Positions 27,076 through 38,858 are shown, counted from the stretch's first letter. The stretch: 64,000 nt of DNA from Noviherbaspirillum suwonense (GCF_900182955.1 NZ_FXUL01000004.1:1-64000), one strand, 5' to 3'. The notes: a model not told the origin generated them from the sequence alone. Translations and numbers: made by a program.

Positions 27076-28179
27076 ATGGCTGGCAATACACTCGGCACAA
27101 TTTTCACGGTCACCACGTTCGGCGAATCCCACGGTCCTGCGATCGGCTGCGTCATCGACGGCTGCCCGCCCGGCCTCGAACTGTCCGAAGCGGACATCCA
27201 GCCCGAACTGGACCGCCGCAAGCCCGGCACCTCGCGCCACGTGACCCAGCGCAAGGAGCCGGACACCGTCGAAATCCTGTCCGGCGTCTATGAAGGCCGG
27301 ACTACCGGCACGCCGATCGCGCTGATGATCCGCAACCAGGACCAGCGCAGCCATGACTACGGCAATATCGTCGAGACCTTCCGGCCCGGCCATGCCGACT
27401 ATGCTTACTGGCACAAGTACGGCATCCGCGACCCGCGCGGCGGCGGCCGCTCGTCGGCGCGGCTGACGGCGCCCGTGGTCGGCGCGGCAGCCATCGCGAA
27501 GAAATGGCTGAACCAGCAATATGGCACCGTGTTCAAGGGCTGCATGAGCCAGCTGGGCGAGCTGCCGATTCCCTTCGTCGGCTGGGAACACGTGCCGGAC
27601 AACCCGTTTTTCGCCGCCAATCCAGGCATCGTGCCCGAACTCGAGGCCTATATGGATGCGCTGCGCAAGGCCGGCGACTCCTGCGGCGCGCGCATCGACG
27701 TCGTCGCGCAGAACGTGCCGGTCGGGCTGGGCGAGCCGATCTACGACAAGCTCGACGCCGAGATCGCCTACGCGATGATGGGCATCAACGCGGTCAAGGG
27801 CGTCGAGATCGGCGCCGGTTTCCGCTCGGTCGCGCAGAAGGGCACCGAGCATGGCGACGAACTGACGCCGCAGGGTTTCGCCAGCAACAACGCCGGCGGC
27901 GTGCTGGGCGGCATCTCCACCGGGCAGGACATCACGGTGTCGATCGCGATCAAGCCGACATCGAGCATACGCACCCCGCGCCACTCGATCGACAAGGCCG
28001 GCAACCCGGTGATGGTGGAAACCTTCGGCCGCCACGACCCCTGCGTCGGCATCCGCGCCACGCCGATCGCCGAGGCGATGCTGGCGCTGGTGCTGATGGA
28101 CCATGCGCTGCGCCACCGCGCGCAGTGCGGCGACGTCGTCGCCGGCACGCCGCCGATCCCGGCCGGCGCGGGCGGATAA
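27076..28179 (+). CDS. aroC: Chorismate synthase
   Basis: 367 residues, the usual bacterial length. Signature segments are [10 protein letters not shown] near the N-terminus, [19 protein letters not shown] in the middle and [12 protein letters not shown] near the C-terminus, which bind reduced FMN and EPSP. It catalyses the last shikimate-pathway step, the elimination of phosphate from EPSP, in the cytoplasm. It is followed by the leucine genes after 125 bases. Confidence 0.96.
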   Translation: MAGNTLGTIFTVTTFGESHGPAIGCVIDGCPPGLELSEADIQPELDRRKPGTSRHVTQRKEPDTVEILSGVYEGRTTGTPIALMIRNQDQRSHDYGNIVETFRPGHADYAYWHKYGIRDPRGGGRSSARLTAPVVGAAAIAKKWLNQQYGTVFKGCMSQLGELPIPFVGWEHVPDNPFFAANPGIVPELEAYMDALRKAGDSCGARIDVVAQNVPVGLGEPIYDKLDAEIAYAMMGINAVKGVEIGAGFRSVAQKGTEHGDELTPQGFASNNAGGVLGGISTGQDITVSIAIKPTSSIRTPRHSIDKAGNPVMVETFGRHDPCVGIRATPIAEAMLALVLMDHALRHRAQCGDVVAGTPPIPAGAGG

Positions 28180-28304
28180 GGCCGGCGCCGGGGCGCTTGC
28201 CGCGGCGCCCCGGCGATGCCGGCCGGAACGGGCTGAATTCCCGATCTCTATGGCATAATCGCAGACTGTTTACCGACACCTGCGCGCTGCGCCTTCCCCC
28301 GACC

Positions 28305-29705
28305 ATGGCTCAAACTCTGTACGACAAACTCTGGGATTCCCACGTCGTTGATACTGGCGACGATGGCACCACGATGCTTTACATCGACCGCCACCTGCTG
28401 CATGAAGTCACCAGCCCGCAGGCGTTCGAAGGACTCAAGCTGGCAGGACGCCAGCCGTGGCGGCGCTCCGCCAACCTGATGGTTGCCGACCATAACGTGC
28501 CGACCACCGACCGTGCCGAAGGCATCGCCGATCCCACGTCGCGGCTCCAGGTCGAGACGCTGGACCAGAACGCCAGCACCTACAACCTGACCTATTTCAA
28601 CATGCGCGACCGGCGCCAGGGCATCGTCCACGTGATCGGGCCGGAGCAGGGCGCGACCCTGCCGGGCATGACCGTGGTCTGCGGCGACTCGCATACGTCG
28701 ACCCACGGCGCCTTCGGCTGTCTGGCGCACGGCATCGGCACCTCCGAGGTCGAGCACGTGCTGGCGACGCAGACGCTGCTGGGCAAGAAGTCCAAGGCGA
28801 TGCTGGTGCAGGTCGACGGCGCGCTGCCGGCCGGCGTCACCGCCAAGGACATCGTGCTGGCCGTGATCGGCAAGATAGGCACGGCCGGCGGCACCGGCTA
28901 TGCAATCGAATTCGGCGGCTCGACCATACGCGCGCTGTCGATGGAAGGCCGGATGACGGTCTGCAACATGGCCATCGAAGCCGGCGCCCGCGCCGGCATG
29001 GTGGCGGTGGACCAGACCACCATCGACTACGTCAAGGGCCGTCCGTACTCGCCGGTGGGTCCGCACTGGGACCGCGCGGTCGACTATTGGCGCACGCTGC
29101 AGTCCGACCCGGGCGCGCGTTTCGACCTGGTCGTCACGCTCAATGCGGCCGAGATCAAGCCGCAGGTCACCTGGGGCACCTCGCCCGAGATGGTGGTCGC
29201 CATCGACGGCCGCGTGCCCGATCCCGACAAGGAAAAGGATGCCGTGCGCCGCGACGCGATCGAGAAGGCGCTGGTCTACATGGCGCTGAAGCCGAACACC
29301 GCGATCGAGGACATCCGCATCGACAAGGTCTTCATCGGCTCCTGCACCAACTCCCGCATCGAGGACCTGCGCGCCGCCGCCGCCATCGTGCGCGGAAAGT
29401 TCCGCGCTTCCAACGTCAAGCTGGCAATGGTGGTGCCGGGCTCGGGCCTGGTCAAGGAACAGGCCGAGCGCGAGGGGCTGGACCGCATCTTCCGCGACGC
29501 CGGCTTCGAATGGCGCGAGCCGGGCTGCTCGATGTGCCTGGCGATGAACGCCGACCGGCTGGAGCCGGGCGAGCGCTGCGCATCGACCTCGAACCGCAAT
29601 TTCGAAGGCCGCCAGGGCGCCGGCGGACGCACCCACCTGGTCAGCCCGGCAATGGCCGCCGCCGCCGGCGTGATGGGCCACTTCGTCGACGTGCGCTCGC
29701 TTTAA
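28305..29705 (+). CDS. leuC: 3-isopropylmalate dehydratase, large subunit
   Basis: 466 residues from ATG 28305 ([15 protein letters not shown]). Aconitase-family features: [13 protein letters not shown], the first cluster Cys in [15 protein letters not shown], and the C-x2-C pair in [11 protein letters not shown], which bind the 4Fe-4S cluster. With LeuD it isomerises 2- to 3-isopropylmalate. A tata-like -10 (gcataatc near 28254) lies upstream, but no paired -35 is evident. Confidence 0.96.
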   Translation: MAQTLYDKLWDSHVVDTGDDGTTMLYIDRHLLHEVTSPQAFEGLKLAGRQPWRRSANLMVADHNVPTTDRAEGIADPTSRLQVETLDQNASTYNLTYFNMRDRRQGIVHVIGPEQGATLPGMTVVCGDSHTSTHGAFGCLAHGIGTSEVEHVLATQTLLGKKSKAMLVQVDGALPAGVTAKDIVLAVIGKIGTAGGTGYAIEFGGSTIRALSMEGRMTVCNMAIEAGARAGMVAVDQTTIDYVKGRPYSPVGPHWDRAVDYWRTLQSDPGARFDLVVTLNAAEIKPQVTWGTSPEMVVAIDGRVPDPDKEKDAVRRDAIEKALVYMALKPNTAIEDIRIDKVFIGSCTNSRIEDLRAAAAIVRGKFRASNVKLAMVVPGSGLVKEQAEREGLDRIFRDAGFEWREPGCSMCLAMNADRLEPGERCASTSNRNFEGRQGAGGRTHLVSPAMAAAAGVMGHFVDVRSL

Positions 29706-29735
29706 GCGGCAACAACGGAACAGAAAGCAAACGAC

Positions 29736-30383
29736 ATGAACAAATTCACCCTGCTCGATGGCCTTGTCGCCCCGCTGGACCGGGCCAATGTCGACACCGA
29801 CGCCATCATCCCCAAGCAATTCCTGAAGTCGATCAAGCGCACCGGCTTCGGCCCCAACCTGTTCGACGAATGGCGCTATCTCGACCATGGCGAACCCGGC
29901 ATCGACAACAGCAAGCGGCCGCTGAACCCGGACTTCGTGCTGAACCAGCCGCGCTACCAGGGCGCGTCCATCCTGCTGGCGCGCAAGAACTTCGGCTGCG
30001 GCTCGTCGCGCGAGCATGCGCCGTGGGCGCTGGACCAGTTCGGTTTCCGCGCGGTCATCGCGCCCAGCTTCGCCGATATCTTTTTCAACAACTGCTACAA
30101 GAACGGCCTGCTGCCGATCAAGCTGACCGAAGGCGAAGTCGACCAGCTGTTCAACGAGGTCAAGGCGTTTCCCGGCTACCGGCTGGTCGTCGACCTGGAG
30201 CAGCAGACCGTCTCGACGAAAAACGGCAGCAGCGTGTTTTCCTTTGATATCGACGCCTTCCGCAAATTCTGCATGATCAACGGGCTGGACGACATCGGCC
30301 TGACGCTGCAGAAAGCCGACAAGATCCGCGCGTTCGAGGAACGCCACCTGGCCGCGCAGCCCTGGCTGGCCAACACCATCTGA
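29736..30383 (+). CDS. leuD: 3-isopropylmalate dehydratase, small subunit
   Basis: 215 residues. The swivel domain shows [26 protein letters not shown] and [15 protein letters not shown], which form the substrate-binding loop. It pairs with LeuC directly upstream (30-base gap with gaacagaaag) and is followed 18 bases later by leuB. Confidence 0.96.
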   Translation: MNKFTLLDGLVAPLDRANVDTDAIIPKQFLKSIKRTGFGPNLFDEWRYLDHGEPGIDNSKRPLNPDFVLNQPRYQGASILLARKNFGCGSSREHAPWALDQFGFRAVIAPSFADIFFNNCYKNGLLPIKLTEGEVDQLFNEVKAFPGYRLVVDLEQQTVSTKNGSSVFSFDIDAFRKFCMINGLDDIGLTLQKADKIRAFEERHLAAQPWLANTI

Positions 30384-30401
30384 CCTTCACGGAAAATTAC
30401 A

Positions 30402-31475
30402 ATGAAAATAGCAGTCCTGCCGGGCGACGGCATCGGTCCCGAGATCATCGAGCAGGCGGTGCGAGTGCTGCAATCGCTGGATGAACAGTTCGAACTGGAG
30501 ACCGCGCCGGTCGGCGGCGCCGGCTATGAGGCGCATGGCCATCCGCTGCCGGACGGCACGCTGAAGCTGGCGCAGGAAGCCGACGCGGTGCTGTTCGGCG
30601 CGGTCGGCGACTGGAAGTACGACACGCTGGACCGGCCGCTGCGGCCGGAACAGGCGATCCTCGGCCTGCGCAAGAACCTGAAGCTGTTCGCCAACCTGCG
30701 TCCGGCCATCCTGTATCCGGAACTGGCCGGCGCGTCGACGCTGAAGCCGGAAGTGGTGTCGGGACTCGACATCCTGATCATCCGCGAGCTGACCGGCGAC
30801 ATCTACTTCGGCCAGCCGCGCGGCGTGCGCATCGCGGTCGACGGCCCGTTCAAGGGCGAGCGCGAAGGCTTCGACACGATGCGCTATGCCGAGCCGGAAA
30901 TCCGCCGCATCGCGCATGTCGGCTTCCAGGCCGCGCAGAAACGCGGCAAGCGCCTGACCAGCGTCGACAAGGCCAACGTGCTGGAGACCTTCCAGTTCTG
31001 GAAGGACATCGTCACTGACGTCCACAAGGAATACCCGGACGTCGCGCTCGACCACATGTATGTCGACAATGCGGCGATGCAGCTGGTGCGCGCGCCGAAG
31101 AAATTCGACGTGATCGTCACCGGCAACATGTTCGGCGACATCCTGTCGGATGCGGCCGCGATGCTGACCGGCTCGATCGGCATGCTGCCGTCGGCCTCGC
31201 TGGACGCGGCCAACAAGGGACTGTACGAACCGTCGCACGGCTCCGCGCCCGACATCGCCGGCAAGGGCGTCGCCAATCCGCTGGCGACCATCCTGTCGGC
31301 CGCGATGATGCTGCGCTATTCGCTGGACCGCGCCGAACAGGCCGACCGCATCGAGGCGGCGGTCAAGAAGGTGCTGGCTTCGGGGCTGCGCACGCCGGAC
31401 ATTTACGAAGAAGGCACGACCCGCGTCGGCACCCGCGAAATGGGCGATGCGGTAGTCAAGGCGCTGGCCGCCTGA
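30402..31475 (+). CDS. leuB: 3-isopropylmalate dehydrogenase
   Basis: 357 residues. NAD-dependent beta-decarboxylating dehydrogenase with [10 protein letters not shown] at the start, [24 protein letters not shown] (metal-binding Asp residues) and [16 protein letters not shown] near the adenosine site. It oxidatively decarboxylates 3-isopropylmalate in leucine synthesis. It forms the leuCDB operon and is followed by asd 47 bases later. Confidence 0.96.
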   Translation: MKIAVLPGDGIGPEIIEQAVRVLQSLDEQFELETAPVGGAGYEAHGHPLPDGTLKLAQEADAVLFGAVGDWKYDTLDRPLRPEQAILGLRKNLKLFANLRPAILYPELAGASTLKPEVVSGLDILIIRELTGDIYFGQPRGVRIAVDGPFKGEREGFDTMRYAEPEIRRIAHVGFQAAQKRGKRLTSVDKANVLETFQFWKDIVTDVHKEYPDVALDHMYVDNAAMQLVRAPKKFDVIVTGNMFGDILSDAAAMLTGSIGMLPSASLDAANKGLYEPSHGSAPDIAGKGVANPLATILSAAMMLRYSLDRAEQADRIEAAVKKVLASGLRTPDIYEEGTTRVGTREMGDAVVKALAA

Positions 31476-31522
31476 CGATGCAGGGCAGCAAACAGTAATC
31501 AATACAATTCCGGGGAATAAAG

Positions 31523-32659
31523 ATGAAACTCGTAGGCTTGGTAGGTTGGCGCGGCATGGTGGGCTCGGTCCTGATGCAGCGCATGCAGGAAGAGGGCGAC
31601 TTCGCACAGATCGAACCGGTGTTCTTTTCGACATCGAACGCCGGCGGCCGCGCGCCGTCGCAGGCGAAGAACGAGACCGCATTGAAGGACGCCAACGACA
31701 TCGAGGCGCTGAAGAAGTGCGAGATCATCCTCACCTGCCAGGGCGGCGACTACACCAGCGAGATCTTCCCCAGGCTGCGCGCCGCCGGCTGGAACGGCTA
31801 CTGGATCGACGCCGCGTCGACCCTGCGCATGAAGGATGACGCGATCATCGTGCTCGACCCGGTCAACCTCGACGTGATCCGCACCGCGCTGTCGCGCGGC
31901 GTGAAGAACTACATCGGCGGCAACTGCACCGTGTCCTGCATGATGATGGGCCTGGGCGGCCTGTTCCAGCACGACTTGATCGACTGGATGACCTCGATGA
32001 CCTACCAGGCCGCTTCCGGCGGCGGCGCGCAGCACATGCGCGAGCTGCTGACCCAGTTCGGCTCCATCAACGCCGAAGTCAAGGCGCTGCTGGACGACCC
32101 GGCTTCCGCCATCCTGGAAATCGACCGCAAGGTGCTGGCCAAGCAGCATGCGATGAGCGCCGAGGAAACCCAGCAGTTCGGCGTGCCGCTGGGCGGCAAC
32201 CTGATCCCGTGGATCGACAAGGACCTCGGCAACGGCGTGTCCCGCGAGGAATGGAAGGCGGGCGCCGAGACCAACAAGATCCTCGGCCGCGGCGACGCCT
32301 TCGGCGCCGGCGCAAAGCCTGCCATCGCGGTCGACGGCCTGTGCGTGCGCATCGGCGCGATGCGCTGCCATTCGCAGGCGCTGACCATCAAGCTGAAGAA
32401 AGACGTGCCGCTGGACGAGATCAACGACATCATCGCCAGCAACAACCAGTGGGTGAAGCTGGTGCCCAACACCCGCGAAGCGTCGATGAAGGACCTGACT
32501 CCGGCCGCCGTCACCGGCAGCCTGACCATCCCGGTCGGGCGCCTGCGCAAGATGCAGATGGGCGGCGAATACCTGTCCGCCTTCACCGTCGGCGACCAGC
32601 TGCTGTGGGGTGCAGCCGAGCCGCTGCGCCGGATGTTGCGTATCGTCCTCGAGGCTTGA
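31523..32659 (+). CDS. asd: Aspartate-semialdehyde dehydrogenase
   Basis: 378 residues, the longer proteobacterial type. [18 protein letters not shown] is the NADP-binding loop, and [15 protein letters not shown] holds the catalytic Cys. It makes aspartate semialdehyde for lysine, threonine, methionine and diaminopimelate synthesis. The asd stop codon overlaps the -35 box of the fimV promoter. Confidence 0.95.
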   Translation: MKLVGLVGWRGMVGSVLMQRMQEEGDFAQIEPVFFSTSNAGGRAPSQAKNETALKDANDIEALKKCEIILTCQGGDYTSEIFPRLRAAGWNGYWIDAASTLRMKDDAIIVLDPVNLDVIRTALSRGVKNYIGGNCTVSCMMMGLGGLFQHDLIDWMTSMTYQAASGGGAQHMRELLTQFGSINAEVKALLDDPASAILEIDRKVLAKQHAMSAEETQQFGVPLGGNLIPWIDKDLGNGVSREEWKAGAETNKILGRGDAFGAGAKPAIAVDGLCVRIGAMRCHSQALTIKLKKDVPLDEINDIIASNNQWVKLVPNTREASMKDLTPAAVTGSLTIPVGRLRKMQMGGEYLSAFTVGDQLLWGAAEPLRRMLRIVLEA

Positions 32660-32684
32660 CAAGCGCGGCCTCAGGTCGTAGATT
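32656..32684 (+). promoter_or_regulatory. Sigma-70-type promoter for fimV
   Basis: TTGACA at 32656-32661, a 17-base spacer, then TAGATT at 32679-32684. This is close to consensus and lies about 180 bases before the fimV start, leaving a long 5' leader. Confidence 0.7.
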
Positions 32685-32867
32685 GTGTTTCCTAAGCGCA
32701 ATGTCCGCCCGTCAGACCCCGGTAGCCGCCGGATATGACGGGCTTGCTTTATCCAGCCAGGGCGCCTGCTTGCAAGCGCCAGCGTCACGGTGATAAGGTG
32801 AAACTTCCCGATCGAAGCCACTTTGGTGCATTCCGGCAAAGCCGGATGTGCCGCGGAATGACCCTCT

Positions 32868-35720
32868 ATGCCCAAGAAAACGACTGAAAAAGACACCGGG
32901 AAACCGCATTCGAGAGCCTGGAAGGCGTTGGGGGCCGCAGTGGTGTCCGCCGCCATGCTGGGCAGCGCCGGCGCTGCAGGACTGGGTCAGCTGACCGTCC
33001 TGTCCTCGCTGGGGCAGCCGCTGCTGGCCGAGATCGAACTGACTTCGGTAAGCCGGGATGAAGCAGGCAATGTGTCGGTCAGGCTGGCGCCGGCATCGGC
33101 ATTCAGGCAGGCGAACATCGATTACAACCCGTCGCTGGCCAACCTGAGATTTGCGATCGAGCAGCGCGGGAACCGGCAGATCGTCCGCATCACGTCTTCT
33201 CAGCCGGTTAACGAACCTTTCGTCGATGTCTTGCTGGAAGTAAACAGCAATGGCAGTCGCCTGTTGCGCGAATACGTCGTGTTGCTCGATCCGGCCGGCA
33301 CCCGGCGCGCCCAGCCGGCCGAAACCGCGCCGGCCCCGGCGGGCAATCCGACTGCTGCTGCAGCGGCGGCTACGGCCGCCGCCGCGGCTGCCACCTCGAC
33401 GCCGGCTGCGCCGGCTAGACGGCAGGCGCCTGCCGCATCGGCGCCGGCAGCCCCGGCCCCAGCCTCGTCGTCGTCAGCCGACGCCGGCGCAGGCGGAAAT
33501 ACCTATCCGGTCAAGCGCGGCGATACGCTGGCCGAAATCGCCGGCCAGGTGAAACCGGAGGGCGTGTCGCTGGACCAGATGCTGGTTGCGCTTCAGCGCG
33601 CCAACCCGAATGCCTTCGTCGGCGACAACATCAACCGCCTCCGTTCCGGCCAGATCCTAACCGTGCCGGGCGCGGAAGCGGCGCGCGCGGTGCCCAGCGG
33701 AGAAGCCCGCCGCATCGTGGTCGCGCAGTCGGCCGACTTCAATAATTACCGCAACCGGCTGGCAGGGCAGGTTGCCGGCGCCGGCAGCGGCCAGGGCGAA
33801 GGCGGGCAGCTTGCGTCCGGCAAGATCACCGCGAAAGTCGAGGAACAGCGCAACCCGGCCGGCGACTCGCGCGACCGGCTGCAGGTATCCCGCTCGGGCG
33901 CGCCTGCCGGCGCCAATGCCGAGGAACGCATTGCGCAGGAAAAGGCGCTCGCCGAAGCAAATTCCCGCGTCAGGGAACTGGAAAAGACCGTAGGCGACTT
34001 GCAGCGCCTTCTGGAGATCCGCAACCGCGACCTCGCGGCAAGGCAGAACCAGGCGGCTGCAGTTGCAGGCACTGCGGCGACGACGCCGGCTGCGCCAGCC
34101 GCGACCGTTGCGCCGGCCGCAAGCCCGGCGCCTGCCGCCGAAGCCCCAGCACCAGCCGCAACGGCACCCGCACCTGCGCCCGCAGCGGTGACCGCCGCGC
34201 CCGCGCAACCGGCCCCGGCGGCTGGCGATGCCGCACCCAAGCCGGCCAAGCCGCGTCCGGTGGCTGTCACGCCGCCGGCGGCTGAACCCAGCCTGCTCGA
34301 AGACCTCACCGGCAACCCGGTGGTCCTGGGCGCATCGGCATTGCTGCTGGCCTTGCTGGCTGCGCTCGGCATCAGCCGTTCCCGCAAGGCCAAGAAGGCG
34401 AAGTCCCTGGGCGGCGCGAGCATCCTCCCGACTTCGACGCTGAAGACCAATACGCTGTTCGGCGCGGCCGGCGGCCAGAGCGTCGACACCAGCAACAGCG
34501 TGTTCAACTCGAATTTCTCCCCGTCCGCCAGCCAGCTCGACACCAATGAAGTCGACCCGGTGGCGGAAGCCGATGTCTATATCGCCTATGGACGGGACGC
34601 GCAGGCCGAGGAAATCCTGAAGGAGGCGCTGCGCACCCAGCCCGACCGCACCGCGGTGCGCGGCAAGCTGCTGGAAATCTATTCGTCGCGCAAGGACCTG
34701 CGCGCCTTCGAGACCACCGCGACCGAGCTGTTCAGCCTGACCAAGGGCGAAGGCGAGGAGTGGGCGCAGGCGGCCACGCTCGGCAGCGCGCTCGACCCGG
34801 CCAATCCGCTGTATGCATCGGCGAAGAAGCCGGTGGATGCGGCTGGTCCCGGCATGAGCACCGGCGCCGCAGCGACGGCAGCGGCGGTTGGCGCAGCCGG
34901 CATCGGCGCCGCCGCGCTCGCCGCAGCGCCGCATGCCCACAACGAAGACCACGACAACGACCTCGATTTCGACGGCCTGCTGAGCGCCACGAAACAGGTC
35001 GACGATACGCCGCACGAGCTGAAGCTGGACGACACGCCGCCCCCGGCGCAAGCACAGTCGCAGGCACAGGTGGACGAAGCGGCAACGCCTGCGACGGACA
35101 GCATCGTCGCCACGGACCTGCCTGACGACGCGCCGCTCGCCGCTTCCACGGCCCCGGCGCCCGTGCCGGCAGAGCCCGAGCCGGCATCCAACCTGCTCGA
35201 TTTCGATTTCGACCTCGACAGCTTCGGCAAGACCACGCCGCCGGTTGCGCCTGCCGCGCCTGCCGACTCCACGCTGGACGAGCATGCCGATTCCAGGCTG
35301 ATGGACTTCAGGCTCGATGACGACGACGTGCCGGCCGCCACGCCTGGCGTGCCAGCATCGCAACACGGCGAGCCGGCCGACGACGAGTCGTTCGCGCTGC
35401 TGGACCCGGAACCCGATGCGACGCAGCCGCACCCGGCAACCCTGGCAGATCAGCCGACGCCCGTGGATTTCGACCTGTCCGGCATCAGCCTCGACCTCGA
35501 TAGCCATGGCGCGGACAGCGAGGCGCTGCAGGACGTGCCGACGCTGGGCGAGCATGCGTATTCGAACACCGCCGAAATGGCCACCAAGCTGGACCTGGCA
35601 TCGGCCTACCAGGAAATCGGCGACCGGGAAGGCGCCCGGGAGTTGCTGGAGGAAGTGATCCGCGGCGGCGACACCGAGCAAAGCGAGAAGGCGCGCGGCC
35701 TGCTGGAAAAACTCGCCTGA
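32868..35720 (+). CDS. fimV: FimV/HubP-like polar inner-membrane protein
   Basis: 950 residues. A signal-like N-terminal segment precedes the FimV N-domain (LGQLTVLSSLGQPLLAEIEL). A LysM-like peptidoglycan-binding motif follows at about 210-265 (YPVKRGDTLAEIAG). Then come long Ala/Pro-rich linkers, a coiled coil (about 343-385), one membrane segment (VVLGASALLLALLAALGI, about 485-505) and an acidic cytoplasmic part with TPR-like segments. The end is the conserved FimV C-domain (KLDLASAYQEIGDREGARE). FimV proteins organise the cell pole for type IV pili and twitching. Confidence 0.9.
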   Translation: MPKKTTEKDTGKPHSRAWKALGAAVVSAAMLGSAGAAGLGQLTVLSSLGQPLLAEIELTSVSRDEAGNVSVRLAPASAFRQANIDYNPSLANLRFAIEQRGNRQIVRITSSQPVNEPFVDVLLEVNSNGSRLLREYVVLLDPAGTRRAQPAETAPAPAGNPTAAAAAATAAAAAATSTPAAPARRQAPAASAPAAPAPASSSSADAGAGGNTYPVKRGDTLAEIAGQVKPEGVSLDQMLVALQRANPNAFVGDNINRLRSGQILTVPGAEAARAVPSGEARRIVVAQSADFNNYRNRLAGQVAGAGSGQGEGGQLASGKITAKVEEQRNPAGDSRDRLQVSRSGAPAGANAEERIAQEKALAEANSRVRELEKTVGDLQRLLEIRNRDLAARQNQAAAVAGTAATTPAAPAATVAPAASPAPAAEAPAPAATAPAPAPAAVTAAPAQPAPAAGDAAPKPAKPRPVAVTPPAAEPSLLEDLTGNPVVLGASALLLALLAALGISRSRKAKKAKSLGGASILPTSTLKTNTLFGAAGGQSVDTSNSVFNSNFSPSASQLDTNEVDPVAEADVYIAYGRDAQAEEILKEALRTQPDRTAVRGKLLEIYSSRKDLRAFETTATELFSLTKGEGEEWAQAATLGSALDPANPLYASAKKPVDAAGPGMSTGAAATAAAVGAAGIGAAALAAAPHAHNEDHDNDLDFDGLLSATKQVDDTPHELKLDDTPPPAQAQSQAQVDEAATPATDSIVATDLPDDAPLAASTAPAPVPAEPEPASNLLDFDFDLDSFGKTTPPVAPAAPADSTLDEHADSRLMDFRLDDDDVPAATPGVPASQHGEPADDESFALLDPEPDATQPHPATLADQPTPVDFDLSGISLDLDSHGADSEALQDVPTLGEHAYSNTAEMATKLDLASAYQEIGDREGARELLEEVIRGGDTEQSEKARGLLEKLA

Positions 35721-35738
35721 AGCGGGTTTTCCTTGCCG

Positions 35739-35770
35739 AACGGGCGCAGCGCTGCTGTCGCCCGTTTTGT
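35739..35770 (+). terminator. Intrinsic terminator after fimV
   Basis: Stem AACGGGCG / CGCCCGTT (35739-35746 and 35759-35766) with a 12-base loop, followed by TTGT. The T-tract is short but the stem is perfect. Confidence 0.7.
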
Positions 35771-35820
35771 CATTAAAGGACGTACTCCAGTCCCGGTCCA
35801 CAACGCGCGACGAAACCCCG

Positions 35821-35925
35821 TAGGGTGCAATAAGCGCAAGCGCATCACACCATCACCATGCGTCGCGAACAGGCGACGGTGGTTGATTGGCCGGTGGTGT
35901 AATGCGCTGCGCTTATTACACCCTA
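35821..35925. repeat. Large imperfect palindrome (dispersed-repeat type)
   Basis: tagggtgcaataagcgca at 35821-35838 pairs with gcgcttattacaccct at 35910-35925, and the next bases (gcgcatcacacc / ggtgtaatgcgc) extend the stem. About 45 bases lie between the arms. Palindromes with a GGGTGCAATAAGCGCAGCGCATTRCACC-like core occur as dispersed intergenic elements in many proteobacteria, possibly non-autonomous mobile repeats. It fills the fimV-truA gap (35721-36130), where no gene is visible. Confidence 0.65.
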
Positions 35926-36130
35926 TGGAGCGGGACCGTCGATCTCATCCGGTACGGCATGAATCGGGATTGGTATAACCTTGCCCATCGCAACACCCTG
36001 AAATCACGGACGTCGCAGGACGCGGCAGGCGAAGCGCATTACGCAAGGCGAGGCGAATGTCGCGACCGCCGGAATCGCCAGCACGGCCCATCCCGTCGTC
36101 CGCCAGCCAACCAGACCCATCGGAACTCAT

Positions 36131-36919
36131 TTGAAACGCATAGCAATCGGCATCCAGTATGACGGCGCCCCATGGCAGGGCTGGCAGACCCAGCCGCACG
36201 GCCTGACCGTGCAGGATGCGCTGCAGGCCGCGATCCGGCAGTTCGCCTTGCAGGACATCCCGGTCCAGTGCGCTGGCCGCACCGACACCGGCGTGCATGC
36301 GATCGGCCAGGTCGCGCATTTCGACACCGACGTGGCGCGCACGATGCAGTCGTGGGTGCGCGGCGTCAATAACTTCCTGCCGCCGTCGATCGCCGTGCGC
36401 TGGGCGCAGGAAGTCGACGACGGCTTCCATGCGCGGTTCAGCGCCATCGGCCGCACCTACCATTACTACCTGTACAACCACCCGGTGCGCGCGCCGCTGC
36501 TGCATGGCCGCGCCGGCTGGGCGTTCCGGCCGCTGGATGCCGCCCGCATGCACGATGCCGCCCAGCACCTGGTCGGCCGCCATGACTTTTCGGCCTTCCG
36601 CGCGGCCCAGTGCCAGGCCAGTTCGCCGGTGCGCGACATGCATGCGATTTCGGTAGAGCGCAATGGCGACCTGCTGCGCTTCACGCTGACCGCGAACGCC
36701 TTCCTGCATCACATGGTGCGCAATATCGTCGGCTCGCTGATCGCCGTCGGCAGCGGCGTCCAGCCGCCGGACTGGATCGCCTGCCTGCTTGCCAACGGCG
36801 ACCGCAAGCTCGCCGCGCCGACCTTCATGCCGGACGGCCTTTACCTTGCGAACATCGATTACGGCCCCAACTGGCATCTGCCTGCCACCCCGATCACCCA
36901 ACCCGTATTCGCCCTATGA
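36131..36919 (+). CDS. truA: tRNA pseudouridine(38-40) synthase
   Basis: 262 residues. [16 protein letters not shown] opens the protein and [18 protein letters not shown] carries the catalytic Asp. [13 protein letters not shown] near the end is the conserved TruA closing motif. It isomerises uridines in the anticodon stem-loop. The stop overlaps the start of trpF by four bases (ATGA). Confidence 0.95.
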   Translation: MKRIAIGIQYDGAPWQGWQTQPHGLTVQDALQAAIRQFALQDIPVQCAGRTDTGVHAIGQVAHFDTDVARTMQSWVRGVNNFLPPSIAVRWAQEVDDGFHARFSAIGRTYHYYLYNHPVRAPLLHGRAGWAFRPLDAARMHDAAQHLVGRHDFSAFRAAQCQASSPVRDMHAISVERNGDLLRFTLTANAFLHHMVRNIVGSLIAVGSGVQPPDWIACLLANGDRKLAAPTFMPDGLYLANIDYGPNWHLPATPITQPVFAL

Positions 36920-37623
36920 ACGCCATTTCCCATCCCGCGCGCACCCGGATCAAGCTATGCGGCCTGAAAGAGGCCGAGGACGTCCGCAATGCGGTCGCCG
37001 CCGGCGCCGACGCGATCGGCCTGGTGTTCTATCCGCCCAGCCCGCGCAACCTGACCCTGGCCCAGGCGGCGGCGCTGGCGGCGCTGGTGCCGCCCTTCGT
37101 CGCCACGGTGGGGCTGTTCGTGAACCCGACCGCGGCGCAGCTGCGGGAAGCCACGGATGCCGCGCGGCTGTCGCTGCTGCAGTTCCACGGCGACGAGACG
37201 CCGGCGCAGTGCCATGCGCTGGCGGCCGCGGTGAACCTGCCCTTCATCAAGGCGTTCCGGGTCCGTCCCGATACGAAACCCGATGATTTGTTAGAATACG
37301 ACTCCAATTGTCGCGCCGGCGGCCACCTGTACTCAGCCTTGCTGCTGGATACCTGGGTCGATGCCTACGGCGGTGGCGGAAAGGTTTTCGATTGGTCCCT
37401 CATCCCAGAAGAACTCGCGCCTCGGGTCGTTTTAAGTGGTGGCTTGAGCGTACACAACGCGACTGACGCGGTGCTGCGCGTTCGCCCTTACGCCGTCGAT
37501 GTCAGCAGTGGCATCGAACGCGAGAAGGGCGTCAAGGACGGCGAGAAAATGCGCGCTTTCGTCGCCGCCGTCCGCCTGGCGGATTACCGCCTCAGCCCAG
37601 CCCTACCTGAAGGAATAGCATGA
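36916..37623 (+). CDS. trpF: Phosphoribosylanthranilate isomerase
   Basis: 235 residues from ATG 36916. The TIM-barrel shows the N-terminal [11 protein letters not shown] with the catalytic Cys, [23 protein letters not shown], and [11 protein letters not shown] with [13 protein letters not shown] at the phosphate site. It catalyses the Amadori rearrangement in tryptophan synthesis. It overlaps both truA and trpB by four bases, so it is translationally coupled. Bases 37265-37310 are AT-richer than the surroundings and contain a TAGAAT, possibly an internal promoter. Confidence 0.94.
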   Translation: MNAISHPARTRIKLCGLKEAEDVRNAVAAGADAIGLVFYPPSPRNLTLAQAAALAALVPPFVATVGLFVNPTAAQLREATDAARLSLLQFHGDETPAQCHALAAAVNLPFIKAFRVRPDTKPDDLLEYDSNCRAGGHLYSALLLDTWVDAYGGGGKVFDWSLIPEELAPRVVLSGGLSVHNATDAVLRVRPYAVDVSSGIEREKGVKDGEKMRAFVAAVRLADYRLSPALPEGIA

Positions 37624-38858
37624 CGACCCAGACCCAGACACGCCCGCCCGAAGGGCAGACCGAGCAATACAACCTGCCTGACGCACGCGGCCACTTCGGC
37701 CCCTACGGCGGCAGCTTCGTTTCCGAAACGCTGACGCATGCGCTGACCGAATTGCGCGAGGCCTATGCGCATTACCAGAACGACCGCGAGTTCATGGAGG
37801 AATTCCATTACGAGCTCAAGCATTTCGTCGGCCGTCCCAGCCCGATCTACCATGCCAAGCGCTGGTCCGAGATCGTCGGCGGCGCGCAGATCTATTTCAA
37901 GCGCGAGGACCTGAACCATACCGGCGCCCACAAGATCAACAACGTGATCGGCCAGGCGCTGCTGGCCAAGCGCATGGGCAAGCCGCGCGTCATCGCCGAG
38001 ACCGGCGCCGGCCAGCATGGCGTGGCCACCGCCACCATCTGTGCCCGTTTCGGCCTCGAATGCGTGGTCTACATGGGCAGCGAGGACACCCGCCGTCAGG
38101 TCCAGAACCTGTACCGGATGGAGCTGCTGGGCGCGAAGGTGGTGCCGGTGGAATCGGGCTCGAAGACCCTGAAGGACGCGCTTAACGAAGCGATGCGCGA
38201 CTGGGTCACCAACATCGAGAACACGTTCTACATCATCGGCACGGTGGCCGGCCCGCACCCTTACCCGATGATGGTGCGCGACTTCCAGTCCGTGATCGGC
38301 AACGAGTGCCTGACCCAGATGCCCGAAATGACCGGCCGCCAGCCTGACTACGTGCTGGCATGCATCGGCGGCGGCTCGAATGCGATGGGCATTTTCTACC
38401 CGTACATCGAGCACAAGGACGTGCAGCTGATCGGCGTCGAAGCCGCGGGCGACGGCATCGAGACCGGCCGCCACTCGGCGTCGCTGCTGGCCGGCACCGC
38501 CGGCGTGCTGCATGGCAACCGCACTTACCTGCTGCAGGACAAGAACGGCCAGATCATCGAGACCCACTCGGTGTCCGCCGGCCTCGACTATCCGGGCGTC
38601 GGCCCCGAGCATGCATGGCTGAAGGACATCGGCCGCGCGCAGTACGTCTCCATCACCGACGATGAAGCGATCGATGCGTTCCACAAGAGCTGCCGCATCG
38701 AGGGCATCATCCCGGCGCTGGAATCGGCGCATGCGCTGGCCTATGCGGCCAAGCTGGCCGCCACGCTGCCGAAGGACAAGACCATCCTGGTCAACCTGTC
38801 CGGCCGCGGCGACAAGGACATGCATACGGTCGCCGAACGCGACAGGCGCGCGCTGTAA
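37620..38858 (+). CDS. trpB: Tryptophan synthase beta chain
   Basis: 412 residues. [12 protein letters not shown], the PLP-binding Lys in [23 protein letters not shown], and the phosphate loop GGGSNAMG are all present. It condenses indole with serine to give tryptophan and acts with TrpA encoded downstream. Confidence 0.97.
   Translation: MTTQTQTRPPEGQTEQYNLPDARGHFGPYGGSFVSETLTHALTELREAYAHYQNDREFMEEFHYELKHFVGRPSPIYHAKRWSEIVGGAQIYFKREDLNHTGAHKINNVIGQALLAKRMGKPRVIAETGAGQHGVATATICARFGLECVVYMGSEDTRRQVQNLYRMELLGAKVVPVESGSKTLKDALNEAMRDWVTNIENTFYIIGTVAGPHPYPMMVRDFQSVIGNECLTQMPEMTGRQPDYVLACIGGGSNAMGIFYPYIEHKDVQLIGVEAAGDGIETGRHSASLLAGTAGVLHGNRTYLLQDKNGQIIETHSVSAGLDYPGVGPEHAWLKDIGRAQYVSITDDEAIDAFHKSCRIEGIIPALESAHALAYAAKLAATLPKDKTILVNLSGRGDKDMHTVAERDRRAL

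Noticed and set aside
28248-30347. A 699-codon minus-strand frame opposite leuC and leuD
   Set aside because: Antisense to clear leucine biosynthesis genes and without recognisable domains.
33657-35801. A 714-codon Arg/Gly-rich minus-strand frame opposite fimV
   Set aside because: Low-complexity mirror of the Ala/Pro-rich fimV linkers.
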